Assembly: GCA_031763025.1 (NCBI GenBank)
Contig: JASSKH010000023.1
Coordinates: forward strand, 1,550,001 to 1,614,000
DNA: 64,000 nucleotides
DNA from: Macrocystis pyrifera
Lineage: Eukaryota; Sar; Phaeophyceae; Laminariales; Laminariaceae
Direction: 5' to 3'
Shown: in pieces, positions 31,675 through 41,165 of the stretch
Layout: each line of letters starts with the position of its first letter
Numbering within the stretch: the stretch's first letter is position 1
The notes under the pieces: generated by a model
The model's database searches: none
Told to the model about the DNA's origin: nothing
The model's input: only the letters and a program-made list of their open reading frames with translations
Position numbers and translations under genes: made by a program

Positions 31675-32938
31675 CAACGATATGAAAGTAAGGAAGGAAA
31701 AAAGCATGTACCCTGGTATGCCGCCATCGCAAAACCTACGGAATTGACGATCCGAAAATATGTACGCTTCCAGCATGATGCACGCGGAACAACGCAGCAG
31801 CACTACATACAGCAGCAGCCATTGCACAGGAGCAGCAAGTACACAGCACGGCAACAACGCAGCAGCACTACAGCAGCAGCGAGTGCACAGGAGAAGCAGG
31901 TGCACAGCAGCAGCAGCACTCACGGCGTGGCGCTGACAGCAGCAGCAGCAGCAGCGGCAGCCGAAAACGAGCAAAAAATGAGTACATGGGGTCACCAAAA
32001 AAACATGTACACACAGAAATCGTGTGCATGCACCGAAAATGCACCACAGTAGCAGCAGCACTCACGTCGTTCGGTGCAGCGGTGACGGCGACAGCTGAAT
32101 CCTCCGTTCCTTCGTTCACGTCCCGCAAACAGTTGTGCATGTGCGCGTTCGCGTGCACTGTGTGTAAGAGGAACCGACGAACTAAATAAACGCTTTGACG
32201 TAGGATTGTATGCCAAAAGGCAATTGAAAACCCCAAAAAAACGTACTGGCAACATACAGCATGCACAATAGACGTAAGACACTCACCACTGTCAGCAGTC
32301 TCGAGGGAGTACGAGACAGTCCCTTCCTTGATCGGGCGAGCACAGAACTCGCAGTCGGTTGCCCTGTCAGGATGATCCCGCCACCACGCACATGAGATCC
32401 TTGCAGGTGGCGAAGGCCACGTTTTTGCCACCAGGCGCGGAGTTCTTGACCAAGTAAGTGCTGGTCCGTGCACTGGTCGCAAACAACAGCCGGCACCAGG
32501 TCGGTCTTTGTCGTTGCCGCTCTCTTGCCAGAGGGCGAGGACCACGCGCCTCTCGACGAGGGGGAGGTGAGCTTAGGGGGCGTGGAGAAGGGAGAGGCGG
32601 GGGTTGCAGCACCAGCAGGTTCGCCACCGACAGCAGCAGCTTGGCCGCCGACAGCTGCACCTATCTATGCCGTTCGTCGAAGGCGAGACGCCTCTTTTTT
32701 TAGGCGCCGTGCGAAGAGCTGTCTATTGGTTGGCAGTTTGCGGAGGAAGAAAGAAGAAAAGGTTGTTTGGCTGTTTGGCGAAGAAGAAAGAAGAAAGGTT
32801 GTTTGGCTGTTCGGCTGTTTCAAAGAAGAAGGGCTGTTTGCGAAGAGCTGTCTATCAGTCGGTCTGTCTGCCAAGAGCTAGCAAGTGACAACGACCTCAA
32901 AAATCGTAATTATAGTTGTATCTATATATATATATATA
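29414..32938 (-). mobile_element. OTU element, copy 1
   Basis: About 3.5 kb, gene on the minus strand. Ends are defined by comparison with three other copies: CAAGGCTTTCCTTCGGAGTG at the gene's 3' side, and a TTGTATCTATATATA side at the 5' end. Exons on the minus strand: first exon ending at 32287, second 32157-32066 (92 bp), third from 30138. Intron 1 is 129 bp and intron 2 about 1.9 kb, full of CAG/CTG units. A 32-base G run at 30222-30253 is the C tract of the last acceptor. It shares a 260 bp insertion (about 31005-31265) with copy 3 only. Confidence 0.7.
29636..30138 (-). CDS. Last exon of OTU element copy 1: zinc module and OTU-like domain
   Basis: The exon starts after the acceptor at 30139-30140 and first encodes a CYNC...FHFAC zinc-binding module in one frame. 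A second, overlapping frame (to 29636) has the OTU-like C-terminal half: ERKQIVSHISQNHDYF, SHPNSYAGYIEIAAAQQLYN and a terminal HAKH. In OTU proteases the (W/Y)xGxxE and HY regions flank the active site. The two frames do not join without a shift, and one of them carries TAG at a position that is CAG in copy 2. Probably a decayed copy. Confidence 0.6.
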
Positions 32939-32939
32939 G

Positions 32940-35900
32940 CACACCCTGGACAATATACAATAGTCCAATAGTCTATTAATAGCTTCCTATTGCAATTGAC
33001 TGTCTATTGTGGTCCCTAATTCCAGTTAATTGAAATGTGTCGAGTTATCCAGACAATTTCTATTAAGTGACTCCTACCTGACCCTATTGTCCAGACAATT
33101 TCACTTTATGAGTAGTCTCCGTAATCAATGGTCCGGACGATTCCAATTAATGGGCCTTCTCCTAAATAAATTGTCCGGCCAATTCCAATTGACAGACTGT
33201 CTCCTGAATCAATTGTCCCGACAATTCCAGTTGATAGTCGGCCCCCCGAAATAGTTGTCCGGACAATTTCAACTAGTACACTGACGCCAAAAGTATTTGT
33301 CCGGACAACTCCAATTAATAGACAGTCTCCCAGATCAATTGGCCCGACAATTCCAATTTATACACAGTTCCCAAAATCCATTGTCGGGACAATTTCTATT
33401 AGCAGACTGCTTTCTAAATCAATTGGTCGGGCAATTCCAATTAATAGAGAGTATACAAAATCATTTATCCCGACAATTTCGACTAATGCGAAATCTCCAA
33501 AACTACTTCAGACAACGCAATCATTGGTGGGCAGTCTCCTAAATCAACTGCCCGTACATTTCAAAATAACAGTGCATACGGATTACTTTGTTTCGTGAAA
33601 AAAAAAATATATCAAAGCTCCCCACCTGCGGACTTAAAGTACAAAGCTAAAGTTGAGGTGTCCCGCCCTTTTCTGCTTATGCCTTGGACAATAGACCTAT
33701 CAATAGACTGTTGCCCCTACAGCAGAGTCACGAAGTTGTCTATTAATTGGAATTGTCCGGGCAAGTGATGTCGTAGACCGTGTAGCAATTGAAATTGTTT
33801 AGACAATTGATCTTGGATACTGCTGTCTAACAATTGGATTTATTCTAACAATTGATATTGAGTTCTGTTTAACAATTGGAATTGTCCGGACGAATAATTT
33901 TGGAGACTCTCTGTCAATTGAAGTTGCCCTGGCAATTGATTTCAGAGACTGCCCATTAATTGGAATTGTCTGAACAATTGATGTTTGGTGCTTTTCAATA
34001 ATTGAAATTGTCCAGACAAATGAGCTCGGAGACTGCCTATCGATTGAAATTGTGCTGGCAAATGATTTCGCAGGCTGTCTATTAATTGAAATTGCTTGAA
34101 CGATTGATTTCAGGCGATTTACATGAATTGGACTTGTCGGGGCAACTGCTTTGAGATAGCGTCCATTAATTGGAATTGTCCGGACAATGGGTTTCGGAAG
34201 CGATCTACTAATTGGAATTGTCATGACTACCGAGTTTAAGAGGGGATCTGGTTTTTGAAAGCTGGCAGCTACTTGTAGAACTACATTTAATTTGGCCAGT
34301 ACACAACAGTACCACCATGCTAGTATTGCCTCTACAACAGGATCGGGAACTTCCCTCTATACGCAATAATTTGCAAGGTCCTTCATTGTGCCATATTTCG
34401 AGCAGTATCAATTCAATGGGGAGTGTCGATCATAACACAATAACTACTACTGTAGGTACACGGCCATGACATTTATCGAACAATTGATTTCTTGCGCGGC
34501 ATCTGAAATGAATGATGCGGACAGTTCCAATCACTTTCCAGTCGCCGAAGTCCGTTTGGGCAATTCCATTTAATTGACAGCATCCGAAATCAATTGTGCG
34601 GACAGTTTCGGTTAAAAAGCAGCAGCCGAAAGCAAATGTTCAGACAAATCCAATTAATAGACAGCTCCCGAAATCAATTGTCTGAACAATTTCAGTTAGA
34701 GGACAACACCCGAAATCAATATTCTGGACAATTCCAATTATTGGATAGCACCCGAAATCAATTTGCTGAATAATTCCAATTAATTGGCAGTCTCCGCAAC
34801 CAATTGTTTGGACAATTCCAATTCATAGACAACACTCGAAACCTATTGCTCACACAATTCCAACTAGTAGATGGTGTTCTAAATCAATTGCCTGGACAAT
34901 TCCAATTAATAGACAATCGCCGAAAACAATTGTCTGGCCAATTTCAATTAACGGGCAATCGCCAAAATCAATTGTATTGACAATTTTAATTAATAGACAG
35001 TCATCCAAAACAATTGTCAAGACAAATACAATTAGCACACATCCTCCTGAATCAATTGTAGACGCAATATACTATTGAAATCGTAATTGTCCAGGGTGTG
35101 ATTCTATAGTCTATTAATTGGAATTGTCCGGACAATGGGATTCGGAAGCGATCTACTAATTGGAATTGACATGACGATCGAGTTTACGAGGGCTCTGTTA
35201 TTTGAAAGCTAATAGCTACTTGTAGAACTACATTTGATTTGGTCAGTACACAACAGTACCACCATCTAGTATTGCCTCTACAACAGGATCGGGAACTTCC
35301 CTCAATACGCAATAATTTGCAAGGTCCTTTATTGTGCCATATTACGAGTAGTATCAATTCAATGGGGAGTGTCTATCATAATACAACAACTACTGCTGTA
35401 TGTACACGGCCATGACACTTATCGAGCAATTGATTTATTGCGCGGCATCTGAAATGAATTGTGCGGACAGTTCCAACTACTTTCCAGTCGCCGAAGTCCG
35501 TTTGGACAACTCCATTTATTTGACAGCACCCGAAATCAATTGTGCGGACAACTTCAGTTCATAAGCAGTAGCCGAAATCAAAAGTCAGACAAATCCAATT
35601 AATAGACAGCTACCGAAATCAATTGTCGGAACAATTTCAGTTAGTGGACAACACCCGAAATCAATTGTCTGGACAATTCCAATTATTGGATAGCACCCGA
35701 AATCAACTGTGCGGACAATTCCAATTATTGGATAGCACCCGAAATCAGTTTGGTGGATAATTCCAATCAATTGGCAGTCTCCGCAATCAATTGTTTGGAC
35801 AATTCCAATTCATAAACAATGCTCGAACCCTATTGCTCACACAATTCCAACTAGTAGATGGTATTCGAAACCAATTGCCTGGACAATTCCAATTCATAGA

Positions 35901-36093
35901 CAATCGCCGAAAACAACTGCCTGGCCAATTTCAATTAATGAGCAATCGCCGAAATCAATTGTATTGACAATTTCAATTATTAATAATAGACAGTCACCAA
36001 AAACAATTGTCAAGACAAATCCAATTAGCACACATCCTCCTGAATCATTTGTAGACACAATAGACTATTGAAATAGTATTCGTCCAGGGTGTG
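32940..36093. mobile_element. T2: TIR element with arrays of a 16 bp palindrome
   Basis: Starts CACACCCTGGACAATATAC and ends with GTCCAGGGTGTG, the T1/T3 terminus. Inside are dozens of 33-37 bp units with AATTGTCCGGACAATT, a perfect palindrome, or near variants. Orientation is forward at 33030-33590, inverted at 33770-34230, then a 250 bp unique core (34230-34480), then forward again. An internal terminus at 35089-35100 shows that the first 2161 bp is a complete element equal in size to T3. The remaining 993 bp is a tandem duplication of the right part. No ORF of note. It lies between two inverted OTU elements. Confidence 0.8.
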
Positions 36094-36377
36094 ATTTTAT
36101 ATAAATACAACTATAATTACGATTTTTGAGGTCGTTGTCACTTGCTAGCTCTTGGCAGACAGACCGACTGATATAGCCAGCTCTTCGCAAACAGCCCTTC
36201 TTCTTTGAAACAACCGAACAGCCAAATAACCTTTCTTCCTTCTTTGAAACAGCCGAACAGCCAAATAACCTTTCTTCTTTCTTCTTCCACAAACTGCCAA
36301 CCAATAGACAGCTCTTCGCACGGCGCCTAAAAGAAGCGTCTCGCCTTCGACGAACGGCATAGATAGGTGCAGCTGTC

Positions 36378-37484
36378 GGCGGCCAAGCTGCTGCTGTCGG
36401 TGGCGAACCAGCTGATGCTGCAACCCCCGCCTCTCCCTTCTCCACGCCCCCTAAGCTCACCTCCCCCTCGTCGAGAGGCGCGTGGTCCTCGCCCTCTGGC
36501 AAGAGAGCGGCAACGACAAAGACCGACCTGGTGCCGGCTGTTGTTTGCGACCAGTGCACGGACCAGCCCTTGGTCAAGAACTCCGCGCCTGGTGGCAAAA
36601 ACGTGGCCTTCGCCACCTGCAAGGATCTCACGTGCGTGGTGGCGGGATCATCCTGACAGGGCAACCGACTGCGAGTTCTGTGCTCGCCCGATCAAGGAAG
36701 GGACTGTCTCGTACTCCCTCGAGACTGCTGACAGTGGTGAGTGTCTTATGTCTATTGTGCATGCTGTATGTTGCCAGTACGTTTTTTTGGGGTTTTCAAT
36801 TGCCTTTTGGCATACAAACTTACGTCAAAGCGTTTTTTTTTTTTTTTTTTTAACTCATCCATGCTCGTTCTTTCCCCTTCGTGCGTTGCGTCGGCTCCTC
36901 TTACACAGTGCACGCGAACGCGCACATGCACAACTGTTTGCGGGACGTGAACAAAGGAACGGAGGATTCAGCTGTCGCCGTCACCGCTGCACCGAACGAC
37001 GTGAGTGCTGCTGCTACTGTGGTGTATTTTCGGTGCATGCACACGATTTCTGTGTGTACATGTTTGGGTGACCCCACATGCTCATTTTGCTCGTTTTCGG
37101 CTGCCGCTGCTGCTGCTGTTGCTGTCAGCGCCAGGCCATGAGTGCTGCTGCTGCTGTGCACCTGCTTCTCCTGTGCACTCGCTGCTGCTGTAGTGCTGCT
37201 GCGTTGTTGCCGTGCTGTGCACCTGCTGCTCCTGTGCACTTGCTGCTGCTGTATGTAGTGCTGCTGCGTTGTTGCCGTGCATCATGCTGGAAGCGTACAT
37301 ATTTTCGGATCGTCAATTCCATAGGTTTTGCGATGGCGGCATACCAGGGTACATGCTTTTTTCTTCCTTATTTTCATATCGTTGCTATGCTGCTGCTGCT
37401 GCGGCTGCGGCTGCTGCTGCTGCCAACGCTGCTGCCAACGCCGCGGCGATTCGTTGCAGCTTCTGCTGCTGCTAATGCTGTAGC

Positions 37485-37518
<34 letters not shown>

Positions 37519-39142
37519 AATGTGCTGCCGCGATATCCACTGAATGTTCGTATGTACTCGGATTACTGTTTTTCTTGGTCGTTTTTGTACCCAAATGGTC
37601 CCTTTTGATACGTGAAAAAATACTTTTGTCGTTTTGCTCCTGCATTTTGCGTACGTACTGCAATTTCTCGTTTTTGGCTTGGTTATTTTCATATATATCG
37701 TTGCTATGCTGCTGCTGTGGTGCTGCTGCGTTGTTGCCGTACATCATGCTGCATTTGTGTGTGTACATATTTCGGTATCGTCAATGAAATTCCGTAGGTT
37801 TTGCGATTGCGGCATACCAGGGTACACACTTTTTTTCTTCCTTATTTTCATATCGTTGCTATGCCGCTGCTGCCAACGCGGATTGTTGTTTTTATTGACC
37901 ATTTTTGTACCCAACGTAAAAAAAAACTATTTTGGTCGTTTTGCTCCTGCATTTCGTGTACGTACTACCTTTTCTCGTATTTTGATTGTTGCTATGCTGC
38001 TGCTGCGTTGTTGCCGTACATCAAGCGGAGGTGGGTCTATAGTGAGGTACCAAAAATACTTTTCGGATGGCCTCGGGGTACATACTTTTTTTCTCCCTTC
38101 TTTTCATATCGTTGCTATGCTGCTGCTGCCAACGCTGTGGCGATCCGTTGCTGCTTCTGCGGCTGCTGCTGCTCTGCTTTTAGTGCTGCCGCAATATTCA
38201 CTGAATGTTTGTATGTACTCGGATAATTGTGTTTCCTGGTCGTTTTGTGGCGCTGCTGCGTTGTTGCCGTACATCATGCTGGACATGATTTGTGTCTATT
38301 ACGCTTAAACTTGTGCGTGTGTACATATTTCTGTATCGTCAATGATTTTTTTTGTGGTGCTGCTGCGTTGTTGCCGTACATCATGCTGGACGTGATTTGT
38401 GTGTGTACTGTACTACACTTGTGTGTGTACATATTTCTGTATCGTCAATGAAATCACGTACTTGCTGCTTCTGCTGCTGCTGCTGCTGCCGTCGTATTGC
38501 AAGCGATTACGTACTCCTGTTGTGCCGCTGTAGAGTAGTACAAATAATGAAACTCTGCCCCCCCCCCCCCCCCTTCCCCCTCCCCCGCCATTCCCTGCAC
38601 GCCACTCCCGCCCCGCGCACCCTATATGTTTACTTCGACCAGGTCCGTGGCAAGTGCTACAATTGCCGCCTGACGGACTCCACCATCAAAGACGGAGACA
38701 TCATCATCAAGCGCAAAAAGACTCCCTTCCATTTCGCCTGCTCCAGGGCTTCGCGGAATTCCGAAGCAGTACGCCAAGCAGACTGTCGCCATCCAGGACG
38801 AACGAAAGGAAACAAAATGTTTCCCACATTTCCCAAAATCACGATTATTTCTTCCTACACATATCCAACGGGTTCACCAGCGAACAGATCCACATTCTGG
38901 GCCTCCCGCCTCGTTACTACAGCATCCTGGAAGACTATTTACATACCATGTCTCATCCAAACTCCTATGCTGGCTACATCGAAATCGCGGCCGCCCAGCA
39001 ACTATACAACATTTCCATAACCGTTGTCGTTGCCGGCACTGCTGCTTTCTCTCCTGTCCCAAACCTTCCTTTAAACAACAGCCTGTATGTTGTATATCAT
39101 GCACATGCCAAGCACTACTCCACTCTCTCCCCACACTGATGA
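36378..39142 (+). CDS. Three-exon gene for a CxxC zinc-module protein with OTU-like domain (OTU element copy 2)
   Basis: Exon 1 ends at 36736, before GTGAGT. Intron 1 is 36737-36908. Exon 2 is 36909-37000, followed by GTGAGT. Intron 2 is 37001-38642, with a C tract and CAG acceptor. Exon 3 runs from 38643. Phases fit: splicing continues one frame through TDCEFCARPIKEGTVSY, an HANAHMHNC ending, then KCYNCRLTDSTIKDGD and FHFAC. These are two tandem C-x2-C...H-x-C/H-x2-C modules, PARP zinc finger-like in spacing. An earlier CDQC...ATCKDLTC pair lies in another frame of exon 1. Exon 3 then encodes an OTU-like segment (MSHPNSYAGYIEIAAAQQLY, HAKHYSTL) in a different frame. A canonical DGxC nucleophile loop is not visible; the matching place reads KDSLPFRLL. 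AATAAA lies near 39228. No convincing start ATG, so the 5' end is open. Confidence 0.6.
37001..38642 (+). repeat. Intron 2 CTG/CAG-rich tandem units (copy 2)
   Basis: Repeated modules of roughly 100-400 bp made of TACATATTT(C)GGTATCGTCAAT-like, CCGTACATCATGCTG and (CTG)n segments. The same modules, with different CTG lengths, fill intron 2 of the other three copies. They generate many poly-Gln, poly-Ala or poly-Cys reading frames that are not genes. Confidence 0.75.
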
Positions 39143-39251
39143 AAGATGTTGTTCTTAGTATTCGTATTAGACGAATGTCATTCTTACTCTTGCGTCACCC
39201 GATCTTACGTTTCACATTACATTCATAAATAAACGCGATTATTACATCCTT

Positions 39252-39387
39252 CGCCGTTTCTTACACAATCGCGAGGGAAATAATGGAAAACGCGCGCGGT
39301 TCACGCAGCTTGCAAAGTTGAGTATCGACCGATCTGCCGATCGGTTGAACTCACAGCTGACGTGCTTTCTTAGTTTATTCTTATAAA
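39252..39387. repeat. Repeat Z, copy in OTU element 2
   Basis: Contains CGCAGCTTGCAAAGTTGAG and GAACTCACAGCTGACGT. It interrupts the conserved 3' end of OTU copy 2 and recurs at 50272-50365 and, inverted, at 54135-54245. A small mobile repeat of unknown class. Confidence 0.6.
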
Positions 39388-39408
39388 ATACATTTAGTTT
39401 GGTTGGCT

Positions 39409-39560
39409 ATAGTATCTCTTTGGCGTAGCTTTGTGACCACATAAATAACTTGTGTATCTCTCTAGGATTGAAGAATCAGCACGGACACTGGTTGTGCTGG
39501 ATGTCGACGGGTAGAAAGAACGGTTTAATGTGGAGAAAACAACAACAACAAGCAAGGTGG
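39409..39560 (+). mobile_element. LINE 3' end, tail copy 2
   Basis: The 145 bp LINE terminal module (GTGACCACAT..., GGATGTCGACGGGTAGAAAG) ending in an (AAC)n tail. It abuts the truncated OTU copy 2. Confidence 0.7.
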
Positions 39561-39576
39561 TTTGCTGATTGAATTG

Positions 39577-40014
39577 TTTTTTGTTTTGTTCTGTTTTTCA
39601 TCACTTTCACTTTCCAGCCCACTAGTACGGGGGTCTATAGTTAACAGGACCTATGGCATACATAAAAACCTTTATATTTAGGTATTTTTACTAACAATAT
39701 TTGGTCCTGTTAACTATGGACCCCCGTAATAGTAGGAGGTTTTACCCTCGACGATCTTCTGGACAAGCCGTGGTCACAGGTGTCGTCCCTTTTCCCCCCC
39801 GGTACGTGCCTTTATTTTATGTCGCGCATAGGGTTCAGCATTCCCACTGCTCGTCGATTTTCATCGGATGTAGCCAACTCACGCTTTCGCGTTTTCCGCT
39901 TATTATTATCAATTTTTTATGCACGAAAAAGTCCCTATGAGCATGCACTCGGTGAGACTTGAACCCACGAAATTGACCTTGACAGGCACGCGGACCACCT
40001 ACCAAGCCACCGGG
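39577..40014 (-). mobile_element. SINE copy B, carrying a MITE
   Basis: Minus-strand SINE with GAATTG duplications on both sides (39571-39576 and 40015-40020). A MITE (39626-39728) splits its 3' part within CCCACT/GTAGGAGG. The head ends CCAAGCCACCGGGG, the reverse complement of box A and its flank. Confidence 0.8.
39626..39728. mobile_element. MITE-1 (TACGGGGG terminal inverted repeats), nested in SINE B
   Basis: About 103 bp with 26 bp inverted ends: TACGGGGGTCTATAGTTAAC at left and the complement of that at right. TA or TAG duplication. The family recurs at 40071, 43991, 52829 and 54371. Confidence 0.8.
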
Positions 40015-40070
40015 GAATTGGTTTTCTCTGAATCATACGGATGGTCCACCAACGCCAATAAATACTATTA

Positions 40071-40190
40071 TTACGGGGGGCCATAGTAAATAGGACCTAC
40101 ACGGTACACATAAAAAACTACTGCTGTATGTCCTTTACTCATTTTTACTAACGATATTTGGTCCTATTTACTATGTATGGTCCCCCGTAA
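40071..40190. mobile_element. MITE-2
   Basis: 120 bp from TTACGGGGGGCCATAGTAAA to the inverted GGTCCCCCGTAA, flanked by TA on both sides. Same family as MITE-1. The internal arm sequence is too short to code. Confidence 0.8.
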
Positions 40191-40789
40191 TACTGCTGTA
40201 CCATTTTTGTATGTCATGTATAAATATGTGCTGATGCCGCAGTATCACGAGTTGAGCAATAAATCATTTTTTTGTCGTTGTATGGTCACCAAAAAAGAAA
40301 AAAAAGAAACCTGATTCACTTCTAAACCTCGATGAAATTTCTTCATTTTTGGTTTCCCGGCCTGCTCAAGCAATCTTACTGGGGACAGACAGACGTAGTT
40401 GCACCTTGATAATGGTTCTTTCCGGGGCTTTTGGCCGTGGTGCCTAACGTCGACCACCCGACCCGAACCCGAAACTGAATAACCCGAACCCAAATCCGAA
40501 CGCCATGATGGGGTGACCAGTGCTTGGATGCTGTGCTTGGAAAGGCTCTATTATAATACTAATAGGCTGATTTGGCCGGCTGAATGCTGTGGCTTGGAAA
40601 AACTCGCTTACGAAACACCCCTTAGCCAATCAGAGTGCGTGAATAGCTGCCTTACAGTAGAAAGACTCACTACGTATTAAATATCAACTGCAACTGCTAC
40701 TATTTTTATTTTCTTATTTTGCGCTGACCCTATGTGATTTCCATTTTATTTTATTTCTCCTCCTTTCTCCGATTGATAAGCCTTATTGT
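40191..40789. other. Unassigned stretch with one dispersed repeat
   Basis: No gene seen. 40279-40378 matches 48450-48554 (CGATGAAATTTCTTC, TTTGGTTTCCCGGCCTGCTC), a diverged dispersed repeat. A short run of CCGAACCC-like units lies at 40450-40500. Confidence 0.5.
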
Positions 40790-41100
40790 TGAAGGAGTCG
40801 TGTGGCGTGGGTGGATGACGAGCCTGCTTTGCTTGTTTCGTATTGTCTGACGCCGAGGGGCCGGGCATACTTTTGACGAACGCTGGACGAAGGTGGCAGA
40901 CAGGGTAGCAAAGGTACCAGGCGGGCCAGCAGGGAGACCCTGGCTATGCTACTCGTACCATAAACTGCCGCGGCTACCTGGAGGATGCTTTGTGCTTTGT
41001 TTGGTTTGCCTGTTATTTTCCCTTGGTTCTTAGCCTTATACTCTATTGACGACTATATAGTGGTGTTTTCTTTTTTTTTTTTTTTTTTTTTAGCTCATTC
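40790..41100 (+). mobile_element. Fragment of a related LINE subfamily, 3' region
   Basis: Blocks GGTAGCAAAGGTACCAGGC, GCTACTCGTACC and GTGGATGACGAGC match the 3' end of LINE-1 (27060-27260) in a slightly different order and with moderate divergence. Non-coding and truncated at both ends. Confidence 0.5.
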
Positions 41101-41165
41101 TTTTCAAGTGTCTGCCAGATCCCCTGCGGGGGGGGCACGATGGTTTGTTGTTATATATAAAAAAT

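Larger units (their letters stand above)
36094..39408 (+). mobile_element. OTU element, copy 2 (inverted partner of copy 1)
   Basis: Plus-strand copy that begins AAATACAACTATAATTACG right beside T2 and mirrors copy 1. It lacks the 260 bp insertion of copies 1 and 3. Near the gene's 3' end an unrelated 130 bp repeat (39252-39387) has been inserted, and the terminal 60 bp are missing next to a LINE tail. A short repeat of CAGCCGAACAGCCAAATAAC near 36210-36290 lies upstream of the first exon. Confidence 0.7.

Noticed and set aside
30483..32052. Poly-Gln and poly-Ala open frames across the CAG-rich regions (also 45785-47550, 55472-56870)
   Set aside because: They lie in intron 2 of the OTU element on the opposite strand, differ in CAG length and frame between copies, and contain no domain.
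32468..32881. Frames of about 130 codons on the plus strand over the first exon of OTU copy 1 (also 47829-48512 and 57159-57635)
   Set aside because: They are antisense shadows of the exon whose direction is fixed by splice sites, zinc motifs and the OTU match.
33030..36090. Possible CRISPR array (regular short repeats with spacers)
   Set aside because: Units are palindromic and degenerate, the intervening sequence is itself repeated, orientation flips, and the setting is eukaryotic. They belong to a TIR element.
38352..39020. Second long frame of OTU copy 2 exon 3, continuing the zinc module to a stop near 39020
   Set aside because: After the zinc module its text loses protein-like character, while the overlapping frame carries the OTU pattern. 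I treat the tail of this frame as out of frame.
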